Shown here: positions 1-10,162 of the stretch, piece by piece | How the letters are laid out: every line of letters begins with the position of its first letter | How positions within the stretch are numbered: the first letter of the stretch is position 1 | Origin: Stentor coeruleus | Taxonomy: Eukaryota > Ciliophora > Heterotrichea > Heterotrichida > Stentoridae | Length of the DNA: 46,534 nucleotides | Assembly (NCBI GenBank): GCA_001970955.1 | Contig: MPUH01000549.1 | Span: 1 to 46,534 of the forward strand | Direction: 5' to 3' | Program-made: the position numbers and the translations under genes | Notes under the pieces: model-generated | What the model saw: only the letters and a program-made list of their open reading frames with translations | What the model was told of the DNA's origin: nothing | Database searches by the model: none

Positions 1-461
1 GATTTTTTTTTGTAGGTTGGATTTGGAGGATGGCAGGAGTTTGTAGGAAATTTTGATAAGAAAATGTTGGTTGATGATAAAAATCAGAGATTTTTTAAGA
101 TTTGATATTTATTTAGGATGATGATAGAAGATTATTTTGAATGTAAGATAAAATTAATGAAATTTGATTTTTTAATGTGATTTTATTCGTTTAAAATAAG
201 GTTGATTGGAATTTTTTATTTTGAATAGTTATAAAGAAATTATAAATTTCTATCAAAAAAAATCATCATATTTAATCCTCACACTTAATCTCTAAATAAT
301 TCTCTTCTACACCTAAACCTTAAAACGAAATCCTAAACATTAAAAAACCCATAAAAAATCTCTAAACTTCATATCCTAAAATCCAACATTTCTCAACACC
401 AAACCCAAAAAAAAGTTCATTTTCACATCCTTAAAAACCCTTAAAACCCCTAAACCTAGTA
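1..461. other. Intergenic, two opposite skew blocks
   Basis: No gene seen. Bases 1-240 hold 51 G and 3 C. Bases 241-420 hold 2 G and 44 C. The flip near 240 is abrupt. The right half adjoins the 3' end of the minus-strand gene at 462. Confidence 0.7.
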
Positions 462-914
462 TCAAAACTTATTCCTCTTTAAATATTTAATATCTGCCTG
501 CTGGTATAAATCATGTAAGCTTTTATCAATTACATTAAACCCAGCTTCTCTTATATTAATCTCACTTTGACATTTTTTTAATCGTTTTCTCAACTCAGCA
601 ATATCAGTATCTTTACTTTTAATCCTCGATCTCATAATATCAACTTCTTTTATCATTTCTTCATATGTTAAAGCTGAAAATATTTCTGATGTCATTTGGT
701 TCTCAATCTCGTTAATTTCAGCTTCTGTCAAAAAAAAATCTTTTGGTTTACTAACATCTTTCATATTAGTTAAACGCTTTGCTATTAAGCTTTCTCTTTT
801 TAAAGGGAATTTTTTTGGTTCAGGGTTGCCGAAAGCTGTGAAAATTGTTTTTGAAATCCCCCCGACTTTAACATCGTTTATTGTACGGAATGAGCTGTAA
901 ATTTCTCGGGACAT
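462..914 (-). CDS. Hypothetical coiled-coil protein, 150 aa
   Basis: I do not recognise this protein. The N-terminal third is mixed and probably unstructured. From about residue 55 it is charged and helical, with heptad-like spacing through the KEVDIMRSRIKSK and ELRKRLKKC segments, so a coiled coil is likely. The ATG at 912-914 is the first in frame and the stop is TGA at 462-464. No membrane segment or signal peptide is visible. It is divergent from COX10 on the right. A small cytoskeletal or basal-body protein is possible, but that is only inference from composition. Confidence 0.6.
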   Translation of the reverse strand: MSREIYSSFRTINDVKVGGISKTIFTAFGNPEPKKFPLKRESLIAKRLTNMKDVSKPKDFFLTEAEINEIENQMTSEIFSALTYEEMIKEVDIMRSRIKSKDTDIAELRKRLKKCQSEINIREAGFNVIDKSLHDLYQQADIKYLKRNKF

Positions 915-1986
915 TTATAAATTTATAAGCTTGGAAAAGTATTGGAGATGGTTTTTTATGAGATAAAAAGGAGGAAGAGAGAAGGGTATTAATTTTGGAT
1001 GATGTAAAGTTTGATAGGATTTTAATAGAATTGTTTTGGAAAAAATTTTAATGATTAGGAGATTTTTATGGAGATTTATTTTTTGAAATGTGTTTAAATT
1101 GTATCGATTATAATTAATTTCTAATAAATATAATGGATTATTAGGATTAAATCTACATTATTTTTTTAACCCAATCCATAAAACTATATATATTTTCCTT
1201 GCAAAACAATAAACAATATCTATTATTTATCTTAAACTAAAAAATCCTTAGGCCTCATCCAAACATACAAATCCAATCTTAAACGCGAAGACGATTAATA
1301 TCCTTAGTATAAAAAATCTTAATTGCTCTTATAAAAATTTCTAAATCCTTCGAAAAAAAACCTTAGTATAAAAAATCTTAATTGCTCTTATAAAAATTTC
1401 TAAATCCTTCGAAAAAAAAATATAAATGTAAGTTAATATTAAATCAACCACATCATATCAAAATGTAAAGAATAAAAATTGAAAAACTATCAAAATACAA
1501 AATACAAAAATACCAAATGGCAAAAATACAAAATTAATGCATGATTTTTTTCTAGCTTATTTTGAAAAAAATACCATAAAATAATTTAACAGCTATACCT
1601 GAATAAAAATATACATGCATTCATCATTACTGAATATAATTACTGATATTAATTTTTACCTCCTATCATTTATACATTACTACTTCGGACATAATCCATA
1701 AATCCTGGTTTTTATAATTTTCCCATATTGCCTAAATCAACATATCACAACCTAAAATTGCATTCAAACAAAATTTTCACCAAAAAAACTACCACAAACC
1801 ACAAAAGCCCCTTTTCACTACTTTCACCTTATAACATTCTCAAATCTCCGAACACAAAAAAAAAAATCCTAATCCTCCTGAAATCACTAAAAAACCTTAA
1901 AGGCAAAAATTTTAAAAACTCTGCCTTATAAAAAATCCAAAGTTTGATTTTAACCTAAATTCTTCTAAAATTTATTAATAAATTAT
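915..1986. other. Intergenic, divergent promoters
   Basis: About 1.07 kb between two divergent genes. To about 1140 it is G/T-rich, then A/C-rich up to COX10. It contains a 59-nt tandem duplication (1302-1419). The short ORF at 1728-1931 has the low-complexity Lys/Asn/Ser make-up expected of A/C-rich noncoding DNA, so I do not call it a gene. Confidence 0.6.
1302..1419. repeat. 59-nt perfect tandem duplication
   Basis: Two adjacent copies, 1302-1360 and 1361-1419, each beginning CCTTAGTATAAAAAATC. The form matches the duplications flanking the N gaps elsewhere in the window, so an unmerged assembly overlap is as likely as a real repeat. Confidence 0.85.
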
Positions 1987-2961
1987 ATGGCACTAAAGGA
2001 TATAAAGGTCATACTAATATAGGAGCTGACTAAAGCTATGCTATCAGTATACAATGCTGGAGTAGTAGGGCTTATGTATATTCATGGATGTCCAGCACCA
2101 ACTTTCTTGCACGCAGCTGAAGTGGTGTCTGGTGCCTGTAATATATAATTAGTTTTGATGGCATGTTCAACTCAAGCTATCAATCAAGTTATTGAAGCTC
2201 CATACGATAAACTAATGAGACGGACACAAAACAGACCTATTCCCACTGGTAGACTTTCAAGATTCCAAGGTGCATGCATTTCAGCAGTATTAGGAACAGC
2301 CTCATTAGGCATATTTTCTCAATTCGGTGTAAGTACTTGTTTAACCGCAGCAGGTATTTGGGGAGGATATGTTGGTGTTTATGTCCCAATGAAGCGTTTG
2401 ACTCGTTTTAACACTCACATTGGAGCTGTTGTTGGAGCTGCTCCTGTTTATTTAGGATGGGTTGCTGGAACTGGAGGCTTTGCTGGTATTGACCCTTTTC
2501 TAATGGCTATGTACATGACTTCATGGCAATTCCCACACTTTTATGGGATACTTTGGACTTATAAAAAAGACTTTGAAAGAGCTGGGTTTAAAATGATTAC
2601 CAATACTGATATAGATGGAAAAATTAGCTACAGAAGTGCTTTATTAGGAAGCATAGGGCAACTTGCTGCTGTTCTTGGACTTACATATACAGGGTGTATA
2701 AATATGTATATCTTGCCTATTGCTTTGGTTTATTGTATACCGCAAATGGCTGATGCTTTAAAACAGTTCCGAAATGTATGAAATAATTAGTTCCCGGGTG
2801 ACTTGCCTGCAAGAAGGCTTATGATTTTAAGCTATAAAAACATCGGATCTCTTTTTGGATTACTTGTGATATCCTGGATTTATCAGGACCTCGAAGACCG
2901 TTTTGTAAAACAAGTCGAGAAAAGTGCTAAAGAAGTACGAAAATATGAGCACTTAACATAG
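1987..2961 (+). CDS. COX10: Protoheme IX farnesyltransferase (heme O synthase)
   Basis: UbiA-type membrane prenyltransferase that adds a farnesyl group to heme B, making heme O for cytochrome c oxidase; expected in the mitochondrial inner membrane. Three 15-nt introns are needed: 2008-2022 (GTCATACTAATATAG), 2138-2152 (GTAATATATAATTAG) and 2776-2790 (GTATGAAATAATTAG). Spliced, it encodes about 309 aa. Family motifs are present: ELTKAMLS at the start of helix 1, the Asp/Asn-rich site INQVIEAPYDKLMRRTQNRP, and WQFPHFYGILWTYKKDF in the second prenyl-phosphate-binding loop. Several hydrophobic segments fit a multi-pass protein. The first intron has GTC, not GTA, at its donor. The predicted start gives only seven residues before the family core, with no obvious mitochondrial presequence, so a further 5' exon cannot be excluded. 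The stop lies 11 nt from that of the convergent neighbour. Confidence 0.9.
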
Positions 2962-2972
2962 TCCCCTTAGTA

Positions 2973-3704
2973 TTAATTATTTTCTCTACTAACTTCAATC
3001 CTAGCAATATTCTTAAATGCCCTCTGCCACTTTTCCCACTCATCTTTATTCGTCACAAAAAATATCAATCTTTCTTCTGTCATATACATCATATTTTCAC
3101 GACTAGTCCACGAGTTTTTATTCCCCCTAACAGTACTTGAGCTTTTAACAAGTCTTTTATTTGGACTAGGCATACATACAGCATTAACAACAGGTTTAGT
3201 AAATTTTCCTTGTTTTGGAATTAAATGTCTTGGTTTGTTCATTAGATGTCTTTCAGAAGTTAATGTTGCTGTTGATCTTAAAGATAATTTTGTTGTCATA
3301 GGTGATGTGGTTAAATCTTCTTCTCCAGTTATGATTTCTATGACGTATTCATTAAGGTTACTCATTGCTTTAACATGGGAAATCAGAGCAGTTGGTATGT
3401 TGAAGAGAGGTTTTTCATCGCATATGGCAGAGAATTGGCTTTTGTAATATTTGAATGTGGAGGAACTTAGCACGCACCATCTGGGGATGTTCAGCTCTTT
3501 GGATGATTTTTTAAATCTACGCATTTCCCCTTGCATAGTTTCGGCACCTAACAAAGGTGAGGCAATATACTGAGTACTGAGAAATGGAGATGTTAGAGAG
3601 CTGGGCTTGATCCTCTCGGAGATAGAGTCAAATATCCTGCTTTCACTTGTAAATGCTGGACTGGTTCCTAAGAGGTTTTTGATCACAAAACTTTCTTTGG
3701 CCAT
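2973..3704 (-). CDS. PH-domain-like protein, 243 aa
   Basis: Residues 61-128 resemble the first strands of a pleckstrin-homology domain: MRRFKKSSKELNIPRWCVLS followed by TFKYYKSQF and NEYVIEIITG. Residues about 209-231 (TEERLIFFVTNKDEWEKWQR) resemble the last strand and the C-terminal helix with its conserved Trp. Between them is a basic Ser/Thr-rich insertion of about 75 residues. PH domains usually bind phosphoinositides or proteins. Which lipid, if any, cannot be told here. The N-terminal 60 residues are Ser-rich and probably disordered. The start is the first in-frame ATG. It converges on COX10. Confidence 0.65.
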   Translation of the reverse strand: MAKESFVIKNLLGTSPAFTSESRIFDSISERIKPSSLTSPFLSTQYIASPLLGAETMQGEMRRFKKSSKELNIPRWCVLSSSTFKYYKSQFSAICDEKPLFNIPTALISHVKAMSNLNEYVIEIITGEEDLTTSPMTTKLSLRSTATLTSERHLMNKPRHLIPKQGKFTKPVVNAVCMPSPNKRLVKSSSTVRGNKNSWTSRENMMYMTEERLIFFVTNKDEWEKWQRAFKNIARIEVSRENN

Positions 3705-4127
3705 ATAAAATTAGAATACAATTATAAAATCTTAAGCAGGGTCTTATCGGTATTGAGATTATAAAAAAACAGCTTATAAAGCTATGGTTTTCTATACAGG
3801 TGGGAATATTTATTTATATAATTTCTTATAAGTTTAGTGCGTATGGGGACTTTCGTTATTTTGCAGTTAAATTATTTGATTATTATCAAGGAATCCTTCA
3901 ATAAAAACTATCTTATAAGTATTTGGGTAAATCCATTTTATTGATAAAATACTAAAGGTGTATATTTAATAAGATTTTATATATCAATAAAGATTCTGAT
4001 ATTTACCCAATACCTTAACACCCTATTACAAAATCAAAGCCACATTTTATTCCACGCCAAAAAAGTCTTTCAAAACTACAAATTTTCTTATAAAAAGCTT
4101 CCAATCCAAAAAAATAATCTAATTAAC
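3705..4127. other. Intergenic between two minus-strand genes
   Basis: No gene seen. It is mildly G-rich to about 3960 and then A/C-rich up to the 3' end of the inositol synthase gene. A 10-nt TAACACCCTA at 4016-4025 matches the telomere unit but is short enough to be chance. Confidence 0.5.
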
Positions 4128-5765
4128 CTATGCATTAACCGTCTTGCACATCCTCAAACTAGGGACTTTATGTTCCAGCATCATAAAATTTTCAGGAGGC
4201 AGTCCAATCAAAGCCTTAAAGAAATTCGTAATCGCATATCTTTGTGGAAACAACATATGAACAACAGGACTTCCAGGAGGTACCTGAGGCGACTTAAGCA
4301 ACGTAATCGCATATCTTTGTGGAAACAACATATGAACAACAGGACTTCCAGGAGGTACCTGAGGTGACTTAAGCAAAAAACTCAACAAACTCATAACAGG
4401 GTGCATTTTCGTAAATTCTTCATCTTTATCTCTCTTAACCTGTATCCTAGTGCATAATTCAGCCAATATAACCAAATCTAATATAATCGGTGCAGCCAAT
4501 AATGAATCTTCACATGTATTATGCATAGATATAGTATTCCTCCCACCCATAAAAATTTCACTAATATACTCATCCATTGCTCTTTTACTATCCCCAACAT
4601 AAGGAACATACTTAATTACCACACAATGATCAGGACTTTCATTACTTTTATACATAAGTCTATTAGCTCTTACAACATCATCAATAACCCCACTTTTAGA
4701 AATTTCTTTTGACCTAAAAGTTTCTGGGGCACTTAAGTTTTTCCCATCATTATTCCCAAGATGATTGTAACTAACTACAGACTGGAGTTTTAAACCTGAG
4801 TTTATAAGAAAATCACTAAGCACACTTTTGATTTTTGTTTGACCACTTTTGAAATCATCACCAGCTATAAGCACATGATATCTTTCTGATAATTCAATAC
4901 AACCAGGGACAAAAGTATTCTGTGGAGAGCCATTTATATAAGTGCAGCTTTCGAGGATACTTGCCACTGCGAATAATGTTGAAGGGGAGATATCAGGACT
5001 ATTATTTTCTATAGCTCTAAGAAGGTTATCAGCTGTATCATTGACCCCAGGTTTGATTAAAGCGAATTTTTCAGTATTTGCCGTCCAAACAATGACAACT
5101 TTATCTAACCTTCTGGAATTTTTATAGTCTTTTATGTTTTGTCTTAAGGCATTAAGCATTTCTTTCTTTGTCCCTTTAAGACAATTATCAGCTCTATCGC
5201 TTTGATTAGCTGCAATCCATTCAGGTATATACACACTTGGCCATGGGAGCATTTCTTTTAAATTTGAATATAATTGTCTTTGTAAATCCCAGTCTAAAAC
5301 TTTAGCCCTTCTCATTGCATCACCCATATTTACGCTTGATATATCCCAACCCCAGATTTCAAGATCATTTGGGTTTAGTAAAGGGACAACATTATTAAGA
5401 GGTGCATAAACAGGCATAAATCTATCATCAATACCTACACGCATAGTCACTGATTTACATATTGACCCTAAGTAATTTGGATGATTTAAACCTTCTTTTG
5501 TATTCCAAGTCACGTTAAGTTTGTTTGCTAAAATTCCAGCTGTTAATGTTGTTCCATTGTTACCACCCCAACCTACTAAGAGAAGTCCTGTTTTTGGAAG
5601 TTGTCTTTGAGTTTTAAATACTAGTCTTTCCATTGTTGGAGTTACAACATTGCCTCGAATATGAGAATCGTGGTAGTTGTAGTAGGATAAGATCTCTGTG
5701 TCCGTGTAAATCACGTCTGGACTCTCAACTCGGATTTCTTCGCCTATAAAACCACTACCTGCCAT
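4128..5765 (-). CDS. INO1: Inositol-3-phosphate synthase
   Basis: Converts glucose 6-phosphate to 1D-myo-inositol 3-phosphate with NAD, the first step of inositol and phosphoinositide synthesis in the cytosol. The NAD-binding glycine loop GWGGNNGTT is at residues 65-73. Other family hallmarks follow in order: NGSPQNTFVPG, GDDFKSGQTK, SYNHLGNNDGKNLS and MHNTCEDSLLAAPIILDL. The reading frame is 545 aa. Residues 464-488 and 489-513 are identical 25-residue blocks, where the family has one. Removing one copy gives about 520 aa, within the usual range. The DNA copies differ by one synonymous base, so this is probably an assembly duplication of two overlapping reads or alleles. No intron is needed. 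The start ATG opens a normal N-terminus. Confidence 0.95.
   Translation of the reverse strand: MAGSGFIGEEIRVESPDVIYTDTEILSYYNYHDSHIRGNVVTPTMERLVFKTQRQLPKTGLLLVGWGGNNGTTLTAGILANKLNVTWNTKEGLNHPNYLGSICKSVTMRVGIDDRFMPVYAPLNNVVPLLNPNDLEIWGWDISSVNMGDAMRRAKVLDWDLQRQLYSNLKEMLPWPSVYIPEWIAANQSDRADNCLKGTKKEMLNALRQNIKDYKNSRRLDKVVIVWTANTEKFALIKPGVNDTADNLLRAIENNSPDISPSTLFAVASILESCTYINGSPQNTFVPGCIELSERYHVLIAGDDFKSGQTKIKSVLSDFLINSGLKLQSVVSYNHLGNNDGKNLSAPETFRSKEISKSGVIDDVVRANRLMYKSNESPDHCVVIKYVPYVGDSKRAMDEYISEIFMGGRNTISMHNTCEDSLLAAPIILDLVILAELCTRIQVKRDKDEEFTKMHPVMSLLSFLLKSPQVPPGSPVVHMLFPQRYAITLLKSPQVPPGSPVVHMLFPQRYAITNFFKALIGLPPENFMMLEHKVPSLRMCKTVNA
4228..4377. repeat. 75-nt tandem duplication inside INO1
   Basis: Copies 4228-4302 and 4303-4377 have a period of 75 nt. 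They differ near the end of the unit (GAGGCGAC versus GAGGTGAC), and that change is synonymous. The copies preserve frame, so the protein carries a repeated 25-residue block in a conserved domain. Confidence 0.9.
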
Positions 5766-6556
5766 TTTATTATATCCATGTGTTTATTAGGGTTTCCTAG
5801 TCAGAAAGCTGGTGATGGTTTGGGTTTTTTAATAGATTTTTATGGGTTTTTCGTATGATTTAGGATTTTGAAGGCTTTTGTGAAGACTTTTTGGTTGAGA
5901 AATAGCATGAAGATGGTGTGGATGAGAGTTTTTGATATGAGGGTAGAGGAGATACGGTTTAAAGGATGACTAAAGATTATAGGTTTTAGGATTATGATTA
6001 GAAGGATAGAAAATTTTGATGGGAGTTGGGTAAGATTATAGAGAATTAAGGATGATTTTAATAAGAACTTTAGTTAATGAGAGGAAATGTAGTAAATTTT
6101 AGTTTTAGAGATAGAGAGTAGGTGTTATAGGATTTTATAAAGATTTATTGATGATAAAGTAGGGTGTAAATATATGGATCTCACCATTTTAATCACATTA
6201 TATAATGAGATTTTAGATGTACTCATATGGTTTATATTATCATATGGTTTAATATATATTGATTTTTTTTATGAATAAGTAAAAACTTTTCAAAGCCATC
6301 TTAAGCATTAAAATCTCATAATCAATCACCACTTAAAATTTCATACAATTTTTCCTTTAAAAACTACTCCAATTATTTTCTCTCCATTATTTTAATCTCC
6401 ACTAAAAAACTTCAAAAACCTTCGAAATACCTTAAAAAATTATCCATCCTCCAACATCCAATTTTCTCTATAAATTCTCAAACAATCATCTTTCATTTAA
6501 ACCCCTTCACAGTAAAACCATATTATATTCCATAATCTATATAAAAAACTAAAAAA
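5766..6556. other. Intergenic, divergent promoters
   Basis: G/T-rich from about 5770 to 6170, a mixed AT-rich junction, then A/C-rich from about 6290 to the RING gene start. No coding signal and no RNA gene recognised. Confidence 0.55.
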
Positions 6557-7294
6557 ATGTTTAACAGAAGAGTGTTAATCGAGATTGGCTTCCTAGCATT
6601 TCCCTTATCAATCATAGGGCTGACAATCTATAACTGGAATTCTCTAAAGTAAACACTACTCAGTTGCCAACTTCCTCTAAACATCTGGTTCTTAATATTC
6701 TCAATCATCTTACTAATCTCCCATATTCTATTTCTTATCCTAGCCCTAGCACATGATAATATTCAAGCATTTGCCAATACATTTTTTCTAATCATACTTA
6801 TCCTAAACCCTTTAATCCTATTATGGAATTTAGTCGGTATAAGTTTTTATATCGTCTATTTAATTGAAGATGATTACTGTGGTTCTTTTTATTATATATG
6901 GATATTCTTATTATGTTTAGTATTATCAGCTATAAGTATAATCATAACAGTTTATCAATGTTGTCAAATATATAAATCCAACGTAAAAATCATATAGTTT
7001 CAAAATAGAGATAATATCATTGATTTAGATATACAATTTCCGATAAGTAATAGGTTTATTGATTCTATGAATTTAACAGATGAAGAATTATCAAGAATAC
7101 CAGCTTTTAAGGCTTCTGGGGAAATTGTTAATACAGAATGTTCGATTTGTCATGAGAAGGTTTTAGTTGATGATTTTTTAAGGAAATTACCTGGATGTGC
7201 ACATGCTTTTCATCAAAATTGTATAGATGGCTGGCTTAGACAAAGTCAGACTTGTCCTTTGTGTAGGAACAATGTGAATATGGGTTTTAAGTAA
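6557..7294 (+). CDS. Multi-pass membrane RING-H2 E3 ligase-like protein
   Basis: Two 15-nt introns, 6649-6663 (GTAAACACTACTCAG) and 6983-6997 (GTAAAAATCATATAG), join three exons into about 235 aa. The N-terminal two thirds contain about four hydrophobic segments, for example FLIFSIILLISHILFLILAL and YYIWIFLLCLVLSAISIIIT. The C-terminal third is a RING-H2 finger: CSICHEK, then PGCAHAFHQNC, then QTCPLC. This is the C3H2C3 pattern, with a Trp (DGWL) where E2 enzymes dock. By family this is a membrane-anchored ubiquitin ligase with its RING in the cytosol. Substrates are unknown. The initiator ATG is preceded by a run of A. The splice calls rest on uninterrupted frames and on the match to other introns here. 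Confidence 0.85.
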
Positions 7295-7819
7295 TAGATA
7301 GGATAATTAAGGATTTAGGATAAGTTGAAGGAGTTTAAGGGTTTTTTGTAGTTTTGAATATAGTAAATGGCTTTTGTTGGGTGGATTTTAAGTTTTTAAA
7401 TTTTTTGAAGAATGTATTGTATTTTATATGGGAATTTTATTATTTTGTGGGGGATTCTTGGGATATGACTGTTGGGATATATGTTTTTTAGATGAAATAT
7501 CGCTTTATTTTAAACTTTAAGAACTTTTAGCATTGCATTATTGATGCTTTTAAATTTGCTTTTAAACATATCACTGCATTTTCCTCTAATAATTTACTTT
7601 TTTTCAATATACTCACCTTATACCTAAAACTTTTTTATTACCAAAATTATACTTAAAGTGAAGATTTTTTTAAGATTTTATAGCGACCCCACATAGATTT
7701 ATGATTTCCTTTAGCCAAAAACATATAATTTAGATAGTTTAATTTAAATACATACAATATAGAATCACCTAAATCCAAAAACTCACTAACTAAAAAAATC
7801 TCATAAAAAAAATAATTAA

Positions 7820-7909
7820 TGTATTTTAAATCCTTTTAAAGGTTTAATTTTTAAATTAAATCATAAAACTGCTCATGAATGCCCCTATTGTAGTAATAAG
7901 GCCCATTAA
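7820..7909 (+). other. Possible zinc-finger-like ORF tail
   Basis: Open from after TAA at 7817-7819 to TAA at 7907-7909, with no ATG. It ends in NHKTAHECPYCSNKAH, which has a Cys-X2-Cys pair and flanking His residues. It lies 3' of the RING gene. It could be an unrecognised terminal exon, a relic or chance. Confidence 0.2.
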
Positions 7910-7981
7910 TTCAAAAAAAAAATAGACTCTCTTGCAAAAACATCCCTAGTGTACTGAATAATAACTTAAAATCAGCTTTAG

Positions 7982-8107
7982 CTACTCAACTTTCATACGC
8001 AAATTTTCTTTTGAAATCTTAAGATCAGGGATTGTATCAACATTAGGAAAGATATGCTTTTTCGATAAAAATTCAGCAGGTAGAAAGTTTGAATCGAGAA
8101 AAAATCT
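7982..8107 (-). other. Possible minus-strand gene tail or relic
   Basis: A 41-codon open stretch with no ATG at its upstream end. It includes SNFLPAEFLSKKHIFPNVDT and ends KENLRMKVE before TAG. The residue mix looks protein-like and unlike the low-complexity translations of nearby A/C-rich DNA. Upstream, after an in-frame TAA, the same frame reads KYKGEGRFIE, which resembles a MORN motif. I cannot find an intron that removes the stop. A decayed gene is a reasonable guess. Confidence 0.25.
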
Positions 8108-8481
8108 TTACTCAATAAATCTACCTTCACCTTTATACTTTCCCTCGCACAGCCACCAACACCACAATTTCCTTAAAATCCAACAAATTTCTTATTATTT
8201 CCCAACAAAATTTCTAATAAACCTTATGCATATCTTCTAAACCCATACTCAATATTTTCTTATCTAAAATCCTTTTCCTACCTCAAAAAGCTCTAAAAAT
8301 AATAAAAAACCTCCAAATAATTTCAAATCCTATTTTTAATCCAATGAAAATTTATATAAACCTTTAATAACGCAAATATCAAAAGGCTAAATATTCACAC
8401 CAAAAAAAAATCTCTTATATTTTTCCTATATCAAAACAAACCCAACGCCTAATTTTCTTATTTTTCAAATATAATCTAAAA

Positions 8482-9516
8482 ATGACCTTATCGAACTACA
8501 TGTCAGACAGGCAACTTGAAGAGCTTGAATCTTTACTAAAAGCTAAGGAAATCGAACTAGCTGCTATAAAATCTAGAACCAACCTCGAACCTGTAGTGCC
8601 AAATTTTGACGGCTACGAAGAGCAGATTCGTCAAGATTACTTAACAAGAATACCTGAAGATGAAAGAAAGAAACTTAAGTATAATACAACAAAAAGGTTT
8701 AATGATTCAATTTATGAAGGAGATGTACTTAATGATAAAAGACATGGCTTTGGGACGATGACATATGAAAATGGTAGGACTTATATTGGAGAATGGCGCA
8801 ATGAGCTAAGACATGGTAGAGGGGTTGAGAAATATTCTAATGGGAATATTTATAAAGGTGAGTTTATTGAAGGAAAAGCTGAAGGTAAAGGCGCATATTA
8901 CTGGGCAAATGGGGAAACTTATGTTGGGGATTGGAGACATGGGTGTAAAGAAGGCAAAGGCAAATGGGCAAGTCCAGAAAATGATTATTATATAGGAGAA
9001 TGGCAGGATTCTAAAGCTCATGGTTGGGGGAAGCATATGTGGAGTACAGGAGATTGGTATGAAGGTCAGTGGTTGGGTTGTATGAAACATGGTCTGGGGA
9101 TTGAATATTACGCTGAAACCGGGGATAAATATATTGGGGAATTCAAAGATGGGAAACCTTCTGGATATGGGAAATATATGTATAAAAACTCTACAGTGTA
9201 TATTGGGCAATTTGCTGATGGGAAAAAGCATGGACATGGAAAATTAGCCACTAATCAGAACCAGATACATTTAGGGGAATATAAATATGATAGAAAAGAA
9301 GGACTTGGGTGCTTTAAATGGCCTTCTGGGAATGAGTATAGAGGGTATTTTAGAGATGATAAGAGAAATGGAAAAGGTATTATCCGCTGGAGTGATGGTT
9401 CGTTTTATGATGGAGAATGGCTTGATGGGGTTCAACATGGGCAAGGTGCTATGCACTTTTCAGATGGAAGACCTCCAAAAATAGGCAAATTCGACAATAA
9501 TCGATTTGAGGATTAA
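8482..9516 (+). CDS. MORN-repeat protein, 344 aa
   Basis: Residues 1-75 are charged with a short helical segment (QLEELESLLKAKEIELAAIK). From about residue 80 there are eleven consecutive 23-residue MORN repeats with the YxGxWxxGxxHGxG pattern, such as YIGEWRNELRHGRGVEKYSN and YDGEWLDGVQHGQGAMHFSD, and a partial twelfth at the C-terminus. The minus strand and other frames give only shadows. MORN arrays form extended beta-hairpin rods that act in membrane-associated scaffolds. In ciliates they occur in the cortex, basal bodies and cilia. There is no catalytic domain, so a structural role is the best inference. No intron is needed. The ATG at 8482 follows an A/C-rich leader. Confidence 0.92.
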   Translation: MTLSNYMSDRQLEELESLLKAKEIELAAIKSRTNLEPVVPNFDGYEEQIRQDYLTRIPEDERKKLKYNTTKRFNDSIYEGDVLNDKRHGFGTMTYENGRTYIGEWRNELRHGRGVEKYSNGNIYKGEFIEGKAEGKGAYYWANGETYVGDWRHGCKEGKGKWASPENDYYIGEWQDSKAHGWGKHMWSTGDWYEGQWLGCMKHGLGIEYYAETGDKYIGEFKDGKPSGYGKYMYKNSTVYIGQFADGKKHGHGKLATNQNQIHLGEYKYDRKEGLGCFKWPSGNEYRGYFRDDKRNGKGIIRWSDGSFYDGEWLDGVQHGQGAMHFSDGRPPKIGKFDNNRFED

Positions 9517-9889
9517 ATTTATTAATTGGTTTTTAGTGATTTAAGGCTTTTGGTAATAGAAATAATTTTTAATGGGTTTAAAAGTTTTTTTATGGGTATA
9601 TAGGAATAATCGATTTTAATATGAGTTGAATTTTATATATTATCTTAAGATTGGAGATATTGTAGTTAGATTATAAGTGTAAATAAGATATATAAAATAT
9701 CTGTAACTAATTTTATTCATAAAGATTACGAATTTAACTCAAATTGCTTATATTTAGAATAAAAATACCTAATCCAGTTAAGATTATTATAGTTTTAATT
9801 ATAGATTAATATATAAATACATTAAAACTAGAATTTAACTAAGATTATTATACATTTTAACTACAGATATATAAATATACTAATAATTA
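9517..9889. other. Intergenic, convergent
   Basis: G/T-rich to about 9670, then mixed AT-rich. No gene or RNA recognised. Confidence 0.5.
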
Positions 9890-10117
9890 TTATTTCATTA
9901 AAACATATCCCAATTTTTTTCTATCAGCATAAAATCTTCCTCGTTTCTCAGCAACACCATCATCCCATAAACTTTTTAAACTATTTTTGTATATAAAAAA
10001 TAACGATATATCACTATAAAACTTTCTAATAAAAAAATAGCCAAGCATTTTAAAAGACAAATTATCCCTTAAAAAAATAACAAACAAAACTATAAGCATA
10101 ATTTTTTTATATAACAA
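9890..10117 (-). CDS. Doubtful ORF with a membrane segment
   Basis: A 75-codon ORF with a hydrophobic N-terminus (KIMLIVLFVIFL) and a charged tail (DDGVAEKRGRFYADRKK). No ATG start; it opens at TTG, and the first ATG is inside the hydrophobic segment. It lies in exactly the same frame as the ORF at 10163-10471. Only a TAA and a TAG, five codons apart, separate them, and the frame is open from that TAG. It may therefore be the downstream half of one gene interrupted by stops, a separate exon or a pseudogene tail. No homology recognised. Confidence 0.3.
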   Translation of the reverse strand: MLYKKIMLIVLFVIFLRDNLSFKMLGYFFIRKFYSDISLFFIYKNSLKSLWDDGVAEKRGRFYADRKKLGYVLMK

Positions 10118-10162
10118 ATAATTACATCTTGTTATTATTTCATTATACTAAATTAAGGTAAA

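Larger units (their letters stand above)
7295..8481. other. Long intergenic region with two coding-like scraps
   Basis: G/T-rich to about 7510 and A/C-rich from about 7560 to 8481. Embedded in it are a 29-codon plus-strand ORF tail (7820-7909) and a 41-codon minus-strand tail (7982-8107), listed separately. Nothing else recognised. Confidence 0.5.

Noticed and set aside
1728..1931. 67-codon plus-strand ORF
   Set aside because: Low-complexity Lys/Asn/Ser translation of A/C-rich, G-poor intergenic DNA, with no domain or intron context.
4016..4025. TAACACCCTA, a 10-nt telomere-like match
   Set aside because: Short, and in A/C-rich DNA where it is expected occasionally.
8806..9237. 143-codon minus-strand ORF opposite the MORN gene
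   Set aside because: Antisense shadow of a repetitive gene; the MORN pattern on the plus strand is unmistakable.
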